From positions 1-49,389 of the forward strand of contig CAJTPM010000029.1 in NCBI GenBank assembly GCA_910578085.1: a stretch of DNA of 49,389 nt. The letters are read 5' to 3'. The notes beneath the pieces are model-generated. The model made no database searches and was not told the origin of the DNA. It worked only from the letters and a program-made list of their open reading frames with translations. Of the stretch, positions 1-7,716 are shown piece after piece. Source of the stretch: an uncultured Lachnospiraceae bacterium. GTDB lineage: Bacteria; Bacillota; Clostridia; Lachnospirales; Lachnospiraceae. The first letter of the stretch is position 1, and every line of letters begins with the position of its first letter. The position numbers and the translations under genes were made by a program.

Positions 1-37
1 TTATCAACCACCCTTCTTGGAATTCCCTATATTTGAA

Positions 38-337
38 TTATACAGGAAGCTCCTGTTTTACCATAGTCAAATAGTCATTTAAACGCTTTTCGTCCAAAAG
101 CTGTAATTTAGCTTCATCTACTGTACGAATATCATCACGAATTCTTTTACAAAAAGCTTCATAACTATATACTTCATATTCACTCATTGGCTCATCAGAC
201 TCCCCAACACGAATATAAGAACCTTTGATTCTACCAACGCCTTTATAAAACACTGGTCTTTCCGTAATATCTACACCCGGAATTTCAGCGGATACAATCA
301 CTTTATCTTCAATGTCACAGACCGTAAATATAGCGCA
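38..337 (-). pseudogene. AlbA_2-type protein fragment
   Basis: A short open frame (about 100 codons without a proper start) resembles the end of a Schlafen/AlbA_2 putative DNA-binding domain. It carries the family pattern of ITERPVFYKGVG followed by SYIRVG, the strand preceding the ATP-binding half in proteins such as the intact one at 1989-3323. The frame is closed by a TAA at 338-340, just inside the end of a radical SAM fragment, so the 5' part is missing. A run of about 45 residues follows the conserved core, then a stop. Nothing suggests it is still expressed as a functional protein. It is read as a deletion scar. Family assignment is by eye and moderately sure; loss of function is clear. 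Confidence 0.55.
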
Positions 338-896
338 TTATGACAATATTGTATGCACCAGGATCTACATACTTTGCCCCCCGACCAAATCCCGCTTTAC
401 ACAAATCATCAACAAGAGACTTCAAATCTGCAGTATTCAGAATATTATTATCCAAAAGTAGAAGGTGCTGCTTAGGACCGTATTTTTCGTCAATAGTCCT
501 AATCTGATCAACAATGCTGTTTGTCACATGAAAATGTGGCTCCAAAATAGGTACCGCACAAAAAGAACAATGGTTCGGACATCCTCTGGTAGTATAAGTA
601 AAATAATTATCGCCGGCAGGGTACTTATAATCAATCTGTTCCAGAATATCATAATCCAGCGGCAATTCGTCCACATTGATATCGTTACTATCACCAACCA
701 CCGAAGTGTCAGTGAACAACCCAGTCAAAATATGAAAACGATCAATTCCTGTTGCTTCTACGATTTTCTCCGGCATAAGCGATGCCATAATGCCACCAAC
801 ATAAAGATCATCAATGTTGTTTACCAGCAGTTTATAATGATTGATGGTTTTTACATCCACATCAAAATTAAAGGTAAACAGAGTGGTAATATAGAT
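315..896 (-). pseudogene. Radical SAM protein fragment (fused to HSP90-like remnant)
   Basis: About 190 codons encode a radical SAM-like segment with the cluster-binding motif CPNHCSFC (three cysteines in CxxxCxxC spacing), preceded by TTRG, a usual lead-in, and followed by a stretch that fits the start of the barrel (LLLLDNNIL). The frame has no start of its own. It continues without interruption from an unrelated ATPase remnant (897-1226) and stops after a few residues that belong to neither family. The barrel is far from complete, so this is an internal gene fragment joined in frame to another fragment. Radical SAM identity is fairly sure from the cysteine motif; substrate cannot be inferred. 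Confidence 0.6.
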
Positions 897-1226
897 TCTA
901 TAAGCCAGACCTGCAAGTCGTCCAATACCTCGAAAACCTCTCTCGTCCATGCCATTCTTATCAGAATCGCCAATACTCAACAGAATCCCTCTAGTTTTTT
1001 CAGCAGGAATACCATAACCATTATCATGAATAATGATTCTCTACTTTGCACCATCGATCTGAATATGAATTGCAGCCACAGATGAAGAAATAACCCCACT
1101 TGCAACAGCTTTGTCAATAGAATCTGTGCTGTTTTGAATATATTCCCGATAAACATGCATCGGGTTAGAATACATACCTTTGGTAAGTATTTCAAGCAAA
1201 AACTTACCTGCTACAGGTTCACCCAT
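897..1226 (-). pseudogene. HSP90-like (GHKL) ATPase, N-terminal remnant
   Basis: The first about 110 codons of an HSP90-like ATPase. The helix with YIQNSTDSID is the N-box, where the Mg-binding Asn/Asp lies, and HDNGYGIP is the G1 box (DxGxG), followed by SIGDSDKNG and GFRGIGRLAG (G2-like box). The start ATG at 1226 overlaps the stop of the HerA-like gene (TAATG), with a GGGGG ribosome site, so the two were translationally coupled. A TAG at 1041-1043 interrupts the frame between the N-box and G1, and after the G2 box the frame runs into radical SAM sequence. It is doubly broken. Such ATPases paired with HerA-like ATPases occur in some bacterial defence loci (family knowledge; the system here is not identified). 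Confidence 0.6.
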
Positions 1227-1696
1227 TATTTACTACCCCCTTGATTGTAAGACGGGAAAGGAAATTGAATCTTTAGCAATGTTTTAAAAACAGGATGATG
1301 AAGAATTAAATCTCCCTTCTTTAGCCTGGTCATCATATTTGCATATACTGTAGGGACAAATTTATAGTCCGGACGGGATACCTCAATGGCATTTGTACGA
1401 CCATATACATTTGTACCACAGTTGCCTTTGATACGTTCGTGAATCGCACTTCTAAACTGTTCCGCCGAAAACAGCACAACGCCTTCAGAGCGACCACGCT
1501 CAGTAATATCCAACAAATTCGCCAACAGAGGAGAATTCTTACCGGATGTAGAAGGTGCATACTTATTTAATTCGTCAACAAAAATTATGATTCGTTTAGG
1601 AACAGGCATTTTACTACTGCGGTCGTCTTGGTCATAGTCCCCTTGCTTCAAAGAATAGACGGATCGAATAATATCACCAAAAACTAAACACTGCAA
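1226..1696 (-). pseudogene. HerA/FtsK-like ATPase, C-terminal part
   Basis: The frame matches the C-terminal half of a HerA-like (DUF87) P-loop ATPase. IIIFVDELNKYAP is a Walker B strand and acidic pair, then comes DITERGRSEGVVLFSAEQ, the sensor region typical of HerA/VirB4/FtsK-type ATPases, and a downstream arginine-rich strand (NVYGRTNAIEVSR). No Walker A motif precedes it, because only about 40 codons lie upstream of Walker B before the frame ends at 1696. A 5' deletion is therefore likely. The stop overlaps the start of the HSP90-like gene. HerA ATPases translocate DNA and work with nucleases in repair or phage defence; this copy cannot bind ATP without Walker A. Confidence 0.6.
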
Positions 1697-1898
1697 AACC
1701 AGAATATGTCCGATCTTCGTTTACCAAATCAAGAGAACGTATTTTCTTCGACTCATCGGTTTCAAATGGTTTGCCCATTTCTTTGATTTCATCGTTTTCA
1801 TCCTGATAAGGTTCCTGATAATAGTGATCCAGATCAAGACTTTCGTTCTGATAAAGGAGAATTTTCCGTTTATCAAATATCTCACTTAACGTAGGCAT
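1674..1898 (-). pseudogene. 5' end of a gene, fused out of frame into the HerA remnant
   Basis: An ATG at 1898 with a well-placed GGAG (about 8 bases upstream) begins 74 codons rich in Asp and Glu, then reaches a stop at 1674, inside the HerA-like frame. It is not a recognisable domain. Most simply it is the authentic N-terminus of the HerA-like gene, with the middle (including Walker A) deleted and the two ends joined out of frame. It could also be the start of a different gene. Upstream to the AlbA_2 gene there are 90 bases with no clear terminator. Confidence 0.4.
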
Positions 1899-1988
1899 AT
1901 CTTCGACTCCATCTTTACCTAAGTATTTTTGATACGAAACTGGTTAATTTTACACTCATATTTGAATGGCATAATTTCAACCGTTCCT

Positions 1989-3323
1989 TTATTTATTCTC
2001 GTAGTATCGCAGGTTTTTAGTCCGTCCTTTTTTAATCAGCACGCCCTCGTCAGTTAGTTCTCGCAAAAGCAGGATTGCAGTAGATTGGGACACACCAAGC
2101 TCCATTTCTATATCGCTGCGAACGATAGAACCTTTACTGCGACACAGTTTTAGGACAGCATTAATTCGTTCTTCTTTTTTTGTCACACTGGTAAAACAAC
2201 TCGTTTTTCGGTTATTCAGAGCTTTTTGTTCCTTTGCGTGGAAATTGGTATTAGGAAGTGTAATCTTAAAAGCATTACTTGTTGTTTCGATTATAGGTTT
2301 TACAGCATAATCATCGTAACACTCATTGATTTTAAGAATTCCTGTACCATATGCTTCAATCAGTCGCAAACGATAGAAAATATTAGCTAAATACTGATTG
2401 CGCAATACAGACACCCCCAGCTTCACGTCATCCAATGTAATTCCTTTTACCAAACCGCCGATTGTTACAAATTCAATTCGGTCTTCAAAAATACTGATAA
2501 GAGTGGCACCACTAAAAGAATAGTCCCGATGAACTATAGCATTCAGCAACGCCTCACGGATTGCCTCTGAAGGATAATCCCGCATATCTAAGCGGTCCAG
2601 TCCTGAAAATTCTGCACGGGTACGATTGTAACGGTCAATATAATCGAAGGCTTCCTCCAACTGCTCCAAAAGAGAACCTGACAGTTCCCGGCGGTCCTTG
2701 AATACAGATTTTTTACTGCCCTCAAATACAGCCATTTTAATCATATGCGTACACTGTTCAGACAGCAAAAATGCCAGATTAGTGTACATATCATCATCAC
2801 CAATCAGATGGAGCGTACGCATTTGGGCTTTTCCAAACTCTACCTTCCGTTTTTTAAAGAAGTCAGCAGACTTATCAAAAGTAAGATTCTGATCAAGAGA
2901 ACGGACTGTCTCATAACTGTCACCACCGGTTTCTTTGATCATATTCAGGATGGCAGTATCTGTTGCCGGAACTGTCGATGCTCCCTGACGAACATAAACA
3001 CCCTCCGGGCGAATTCCTTTTCCTTTCAGATAATACGGTCTTGCCGTACCGCGCTGGACATTTACACATACAATGGACTTTTCATCCATGACATCATTAC
3101 GACATTCCACAAACATAGTAATATCTGGCCGCACAGCATCCCTAACTGCATTGGTTACACGCAACATAGTATCATCAACATTATCGACACCACAAGCTGT
3201 TCCATCGTCGTTCACTCCGATATAAAGTGTACCGCCGTCACAGTTTGCAAATGCAACAATCGTATTTTTGATGTCTTCAACATATTCTCGCTTGAATTCA
3301 GTTGTTTTGTTTTCTACGAACAC
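1989..3323 (-). CDS. AlbA_2 / ATP-binding / winged-helix protein
   Basis: A complete protein of 444 aa, if started at the GTG at 3323, which has an ideal GGAGGA seven bases upstream; a longer frame from 3368 lacks such a site. The N-terminus (TTEFKREYV, then an Asn-Cys-Asp-Gly-Gly turn and LYIGVNDDG) is the AlbA_2 (Schlafen-like) domain. The middle (LREALLNAIVHRDY-type helix, here SEAIREALLNAIVHRDYS) is the GHKL-type ATP-binding half of the family formerly annotated as RecG-like transcriptional regulators. The last about 70 residues form a winged helix (SDIEMELGVSQSTAILLLREL). Members are nucleic-acid-associated regulators of mostly unknown role. It is the only intact gene of the left island. 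Family certain, function not. Confidence 0.85.
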   Translation of the reverse strand: MFVENKTTEFKREYVEDIKNTIVAFANCDGGTLYIGVNDDGTACGVDNVDDTMLRVTNAVRDAVRPDITMFVECRNDVMDEKSIVCVNVQRGTARPYYLKGKGIRPEGVYVRQGASTVPATDTAILNMIKETGGDSYETVRSLDQNLTFDKSADFFKKRKVEFGKAQMRTLHLIGDDDMYTNLAFLLSEQCTHMIKMAVFEGSKKSVFKDRRELSGSLLEQLEEAFDYIDRYNRTRAEFSGLDRLDMRDYPSEAIREALLNAIVHRDYSFSGATLISIFEDRIEFVTIGGLVKGITLDDVKLGVSVLRNQYLANIFYRLRLIEAYGTGILKINECYDDYAVKPIIETTSNAFKITLPNTNFHAKEQKALNNRKTSCFTSVTKKEERINAVLKLCRSKGSIVRSDIEMELGVSQSTAILLLRELTDEGVLIKKGRTKNLRYYENK

Positions 3324-3585
3324 AAGATATCCTCCAACCAATTCTAATCTAATAATTATTATAATCATTTTTTAATTATTTACAAGTAGAATCTGATTTT
3401 TTATGATAAAATGGATCAATTCCCTTTACAAATGTATTTAACGAACACATGAAAATGCTCTACTGAATTTTCAAATGTGCCCCTCAAAAATGTTCTGGTG
3501 ATTTTGTCCGCTTTTAGTTGATACTTAATACTTATGAATTTGATATACAATCAAAAAGAACTAAGGAGGCAAACCAGAATATCAA

Positions 3586-3854
3586 AAAACGTATAATAAA
3601 AGCACTTTATTCGATACCATACACCACCAAATAAAGTGCTTGTTATCCCAAAATCCCCCACATTTCTACCTCGGCAGACTCCCTTCGACACAAATCGACC
3701 CATAACCCGCGTATGTCAAGTTAATGTCACAAACTTTTTTCACTTTTCCCACGCGAAAATCGCTGAAACCCGCATAACTTCGTGGGGCGTATGGTTCGCT
3801 AATGCTAAGTCAGGGCAAAATTGACGGTGAATTATTGTCAAGTTGTTTTACCAG
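3586..3854. repeat. Direct repeat copy A (~265 bp)
   Basis: This stretch is closely similar to 5064-5330 in the same orientation, with several short differences and length changes. It opens with a strong inverted repeat (AAGCACTTTATT and its complement, 3600-3642). It also contains GTCAAGTTAATGTCAC near 3715 and a TGTCAAG near its right end. The short repeated TGTCA words at the end resemble the repeated transposase-binding words of some insertion sequences, but no transposase lies nearby. The rest of 3369-3905 holds no gene that can be supported; an AAGGAGG at 3563 has no open frame behind it. Confidence 0.7.
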
Positions 3855-3905
3855 TAAAAGTATTCACATTATCCCCTACGCCAATACAATATCCTATTTT
3901 TTCAG

Positions 3906-4478
3906 CTATTTTGTGTTAATATCTTTCATATTATATGCTTTCATTTTCTTTCCTGCCTTTTCATACTTATATTTTAAATACCATTCAAACTTCTGCTCAT
4001 GTGTAGAAATAAATATTTGTGTATTTTTGAACTCAAATCGCAAAATATCCACCAGCCCTACCCTATTTACATCGTCAATTGTCTGAATAAGATCATCTAT
4101 CAACAAAAGAGGCAAGGACTGTTGTTGTGCATACACTTGATTCATACATAATAGGAATGATAATGAAACAGCAGCAAGTTGTCCTGAGCTCATATTATAT
4201 AAAATATCATGGTTATCATCTGCGGAATGAATCAATTGTAAATTTTCCATCTTCTCATCCGTTAAAATAAAAATACTTTTTCCACAGAATTTCTGTTGCA
4301 AAATCTTAGCTGTATATACATGCAACATGGGTTCAATATCATAAATAACATTTCGTTTATAGTCTTTAACTCCCTCGTTTATAGCCGTCCTATATTCACA
4401 CAATTCGTTATAAACTTCATTTAACTTTATGTATCTTTTTTTAATCTGCAAAAGTTCTTGTTTTTTATTCAAAATCAA
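3906..4478 (-). pseudogene. SMC/RecF-like ATPase, C-terminal fragment
   Basis: 190 codons covering only the C-terminal half of an SMC/RecN/AAA_23-type ATPase. It has a charged helical start, then an ABC signature (NMSSGQLAAVSLSFL), a Walker B strand (LPLLLIDDLIQTID) and an H-loop (IFISTHEQ). The N-terminal Walker A and most of the coiled coil are missing. The apparent TTG start lies inside the KilA-N gene and has no ribosome site, with a stop just upstream in frame. Full-length proteins of this type have 500-1000 residues. This is a 5'-truncated gene joined to another truncated gene, both inside the repeat-bounded segment. Confidence 0.65.
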
Positions 4479-4983
4479 TTTCTAAATTAGATAAAACTAT
4501 AAGTTCGTTAATGGAAGCAAAATCTCTCACATTATTCTTTTTTGCCAATTCAGGATTTTCATCCCGCCATGCGTTCGCGGTAAATCCGAATAACGCAACA
4601 TTCAAAACATCTGCTTCCACTGCATATGCCAGCCACTCTAAGTTTTCTTTATAATTTTCTGATGGGATTAAATATTTTTTAACTGCGTCTGTTTGAATCA
4701 AATAGTTATTTTTAGACAGAAATCTTTTTGCATCCCATTCAATTTTCTTTGCATCATTCTCCGCTTCTTTCAGACTTTGAAATTCTTTGATCAAATATAG
4801 TTTAAAAACAGGGCTGATCGCCGAGGCAAATTCAAATGCAATATCTTTATGTGCATACGTTCCTCCATGTTTTCCACGTTTCACAAATAGTCCCATCACT
4901 TCTGTCTTTTCAATCCATTCTGAAACACTCAGTACAAATGTATGCAAATCTGCTTCGCTTTTAAAGTGGTCGAATTCGACCGC
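4465..4983 (-). pseudogene. KilA-N domain protein, 5'-truncated
   Basis: The frame is open from 4983, immediately after a TAA, and contains most of a KilA-N domain. It shows the F-L-S-x-x-W-IEKT helix, then GGTYAHKDIAFEFA and FKLYLIKEFQ, which are highly characteristic. KilA-N proteins are phage-type DNA-binding proteins of about 260-280 residues. Here the first about 60-70 residues, with the initial strand and 'DI' helix, are absent, and only a TTG (4947) could start translation. The C-terminal half (LIQTDAVKKYLIP, then a helical domain) is the usual partner domain. A 14-bp perfect palindrome (GGTCGAATTCGACC) sits at its broken 5' end. Read as a phage-derived remnant. Confidence 0.7.
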
Positions 4984-5063
4984 TTAATCGCTTCATGATT
5001 TTTTCTTTGTTTTAAAAATCATCATTCATATTTAGCTTAATTAACTGTCAATTCAGCATCAAA

Positions 5064-5330
5064 ACAATGCATAATAAGCACTTTATTCGACACCATACAT
5101 CACAAAACAAAGTGCTTATTTTCTAAAAACCAACTCCATTCTACCCCGGCAGACTCCCTTCGGCACAAAGCGCCCCATACCCCGCGTATGTCAAGTTAAT
5201 GTCACAATCCTTTTTCACTTTTCCCACGTGAAAATCGCTGGAACCCGCATAACTTCATGAGGCGTACGGTTCGCTAATACTAAGTCAGGACAAAATGGAC
5301 GGTGAATTAGTGTCAAGGTGGTTTAGTTAC
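5064..5330. repeat. Direct repeat copy B (~265 bp)
   Basis: Second copy of the element at 3586-3854, in the same orientation. The AAGCACTTT/AAAGTGCTT inverted repeat is kept but two pairs shorter. The CCGCGTATGTCAAGTTAATGTCAC block is almost unchanged. The right end carries GTGTCAAGGTGGTTTAG. The copies differ at roughly one base in eight, so the duplication is not recent, or the two arrived separately. The remaining part of 4984-5425 has no supportable gene. Confidence 0.7.
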
Positions 5331-5425
5331 AAAGTGGTTAAATTAGACTACTTTACAATCAACCCCTTATCTGATTAAAAAATTATTATTAAAATAACAA
5401 TATCTACCTACAAACATTTCTAATG

Positions 5426-5641
5426 TTACGCAATACCATATTTTTTAAAAATAATATTCAAATCCTCTATACTAATTTTCCCTGCCAAGTAATAGGCTTT
5501 AACACTGGCTTCTACCGCTTCAAAAGCAGTATCAAACATAAACCAGTTACCTGTATTATAATATTCCTGTAATTCCATAAAATCACGCTGCAACCCATCC
5601 GGCAAATTATCTCTTAATATTATTTGTTCGTCTACATACAT
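5426..5641 (-). CDS. Small protein, third gene of kinase cassette
   Basis: 71 aa, acidic, no recognised domain. It begins MYVDEQIILRDNL, contains an aromatic stretch (YYNTGNWFMFDTAFEAVEASV), and ends in a helix-rich ISIEDLNIIFKKYG. It starts 35 bases after the kinase stop, with a purine-rich AAGTGGTG upstream of ATG, so it is probably the last gene of the operon that starts at 7613-7640. Size and position fit an accessory or antidote protein for the kinase, but this is inference; it shares no sequence with HipB-type helix-turn-helix antitoxins. No clear terminator follows. Confidence 0.65.
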   Translation of the reverse strand: MYVDEQIILRDNLPDGLQRDFMELQEYYNTGNWFMFDTAFEAVEASVKAYYLAGKISIEDLNIIFKKYGIA

Positions 5642-5676
5642 TATTTTTCACCACTTTCTGTACGATTCCCTATAAT

Positions 5677-6591
5677 CTAATGCACGCCTTCATTTTTTAT
5701 ACATTTTAACAGTACTTTTTCATACCTGTATTCAATAATTGATATAAAGAATCTCTTCTGTATTTCTGACAATATTGGTATCTCATTAATCATTGCTTGT
5801 ATTCTATCCATATTATTTCCTATTTGGGGTGTCAATCTATAAACAGCCTCTGAACATTCCGGATATTCCCTGCTTTCAATTATATGATATGGATTTACCC
5901 GTTTCCCATGTAATTCAAATATACACCTGCGTGCTTTATACGCCTCTGCTTCCATTTTATCAGGATCATTCATTACGATTCGCATCTTTTCATCATCCCA
6001 TTTGCTATTTAAACAATTACCGTTATCATAAACCGGCGCAATCTCCTTCGACCTATCCTTTCTTAAAATGATTCCCCAATTGCTGTTATTACGATCTGTA
6101 TTACCTATCAGTGCATCCATTATGAACATACTCCAAAAATGCTGTTTTACTCCTGGAACATCATGCAAAAACGGATGTTCCTGTATCGTCATCATAATTT
6201 CATACAAGTCTACACCCACACCATTTGTCTCATTCCCATTAGAATCTAAAAAATGGGGTTCAAAAGTGACTTTTATTTTATCAAACTCATAGAGTTTATC
6301 TCCATCTTGTAAAAAATCTTCGCAAGCAACTACAACTTTATTATTTCTGGTTCCTAAAATTGTATTGTGAACAGGCACGCCGACTATCTCGTATATCCTT
6401 GAACCAATATATTCACAGACAGGGCTATTTGAATAACTCAGATTAATATTTTTCATCTTCTGTTCTTTTAAATTACCTGGAAATTTTACAAGATAATCTT
6501 TTCCATTATAAGTAATTCCCATTTTTCGACCAGCTGTTCCGCCATACATTCTTTGATTTTGTTGAAAATTATTAAAATTTATTAATTCCAA
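5677..6591 (-). CDS. HipA/CtkA-type protein kinase
   Basis: 304 aa. The N-terminal glycine-rich turn (MYGGTAGRKMG, residues 15-25) and following strand with K36 (DYLVKFPGN) look like the ATP-binding loop and lysine of HipA-like kinases. IGNTDRNNSNWG (162-173) supplies the catalytic Asp166 and Asn171, and VYDNGNC (187-193) the metal-binding DNG. The absence of the HipA N1 domain and the overall size fit the smaller CtkA/HipT-like branch. Start is a TTG at 6591 with AGGTG five bases upstream, overlapping the end of the preceding gene by 10 bases, so translation is coupled. Kinases of this class phosphorylate serine or threonine residues, for example on aminoacyl-tRNA synthetases; the target here is unknown. 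Confidence 0.8.
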   Translation of the reverse strand: MELINFNNFQQNQRMYGGTAGRKMGITYNGKDYLVKFPGNLKEQKMKNINLSYSNSPVCEYIGSRIYEIVGVPVHNTILGTRNNKVVVACEDFLQDGDKLYEFDKIKVTFEPHFLDSNGNETNGVGVDLYEIMMTIQEHPFLHDVPGVKQHFWSMFIMDALIGNTDRNNSNWGIILRKDRSKEIAPVYDNGNCLNSKWDDEKMRIVMNDPDKMEAEAYKARRCIFELHGKRVNPYHIIESREYPECSEAVYRLTPQIGNNMDRIQAMINEIPILSEIQKRFFISIIEYRYEKVLLKCIKNEGVH

Positions 6592-7544
6592 ACCATCACC
6601 TCATTTCTGATTTTCTTTTGCAGCTTTTCATTAATTACCTTTTCTATATCTTCATCTGTCAATAAATATTTTGAAATATCTTCTATTTTTTGTGTTTCAA
6701 ATCCTGTAAGTATTTTTATTTCCTGTAAGGTCAGCCCTTTTTCAATCAAATTTGCAACTCCTTGCAATGCAACGGTGGTAGGTGTAAAATTATAAATATC
6801 CAATTCTTTCATTTTTTTCTTTAAAGTATGGAAAATGCTATCAGGCGTTAATTTTTCGCCATTGCTTTTTGTAAACAAATATATCCTATCAGGATATTTA
6901 TGCATTCCACAATATTTTATTAAATCATCCCATATGTCTGCTTCCAGCTTTACATATATCCTTTGTTCCTCATCGCAACCTACCAATAACTGTCCCTCTT
7001 TCTCATTAAACTCTTCTATCTTCATATTAATAATAATTTTTTCTTTAAATCCGTAATTAACAAGAAGACGATAAATAACCGATTGCCCAAATTGATAAAA
7101 GTTGTTTTTATTTAAAAGCTCTATCTGCTCTTTTACAATTTTAACTTTTTCCTCTTCATCAAATGGTAAATATATTTTTTGACTTAATTCATTATTTAAG
7201 CTTAAACATATATCATGCACTATCTGCTTATTTCTGCAACCTTCCTTCAAATATCTCCACTCAAACTCTCGTTTCTTAGTATGGCTGATAAATTGATCTA
7301 TTGCAGTCAAAAATCTCTGAATTGCTTCAATAGATGTTGCCCTCTTACTTGTTTCAAAATAATATTTACACGCCTGCTCAACATCTATTTTTGTAAGATT
7401 TTCAGCTAAGTCAGCCAGTGAGTAAAACTCTAGTTCTTGATTGCAATACTCCAAAAAACTCTTATAGCATGCCTGATAATTAGCCCTCTCGCCTTTTATC
7501 ATTTTATAATAATCATCTAATGCCTTTTTTAATACTGCGCTCAT
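6582..7544 (-). CDS. Tyrosine-recombinase-fold protein without catalytic residues
   Basis: 320 aa from the ATG at 7544 (AAGGAG seven bases upstream; an ATG at 7568 lacks a site). The N-terminal about 120 residues look like a SAM-like core-binding domain, and the C-terminal part follows the phage integrase fold. Where active recombinases have a Gly-Leu-Arg turn this one has GFKEK (165-169); where they have HxxR it has TPTTVALQG (254-262); the His/Trp and Tyr positions read TGFETQKIEDISKYL (280-294). Thus no residue of the R-H-R-H/W-Y set is visible. It is first in the operon, ahead of the kinase. It probably binds DNA or protein rather than cutting DNA, possibly as an operon regulator or kinase antidote (inference). 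Confidence 0.7.
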   Translation of the reverse strand: MSAVLKKALDDYYKMIKGERANYQACYKSFLEYCNQELEFYSLADLAENLTKIDVEQACKYYFETSKRATSIEAIQRFLTAIDQFISHTKKREFEWRYLKEGCRNKQIVHDICLSLNNELSQKIYLPFDEEEKVKIVKEQIELLNKNNFYQFGQSVIYRLLVNYGFKEKIIINMKIEEFNEKEGQLLVGCDEEQRIYVKLEADIWDDLIKYCGMHKYPDRIYLFTKSNGEKLTPDSIFHTLKKKMKELDIYNFTPTTVALQGVANLIEKGLTLQEIKILTGFETQKIEDISKYLLTDEDIEKVINEKLQKKIRNEVMVWN

Positions 7545-7612
7545 TAGCTTTCTCCTTCTCAAACGCATCTTTCCATAAAACTATCCTTTTATTGCTATTC
7601 TTTCTATATATA

Positions 7613-7640
7613 ATTATACCACACATCTTCTTAATGTAAA
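7613..7640 (-). promoter_or_regulatory. Sigma-A promoter of the kinase cassette
   Basis: On the minus strand TTTACA (7635-7640) and TATAAT (7613-7618) are separated by 16 bases, an almost perfect housekeeping promoter. It lies about 65 bases before the start of the recombinase-like gene and is the only good promoter ahead of the three genes. Confidence 0.75.
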
Positions 7641-7716
7641 GTATCGCCTGACTCTAAAATTATATAATTACCACATCTATTCTACGAAAGTAAGTGGATT
7701 CTTTATCTAACAAAAA

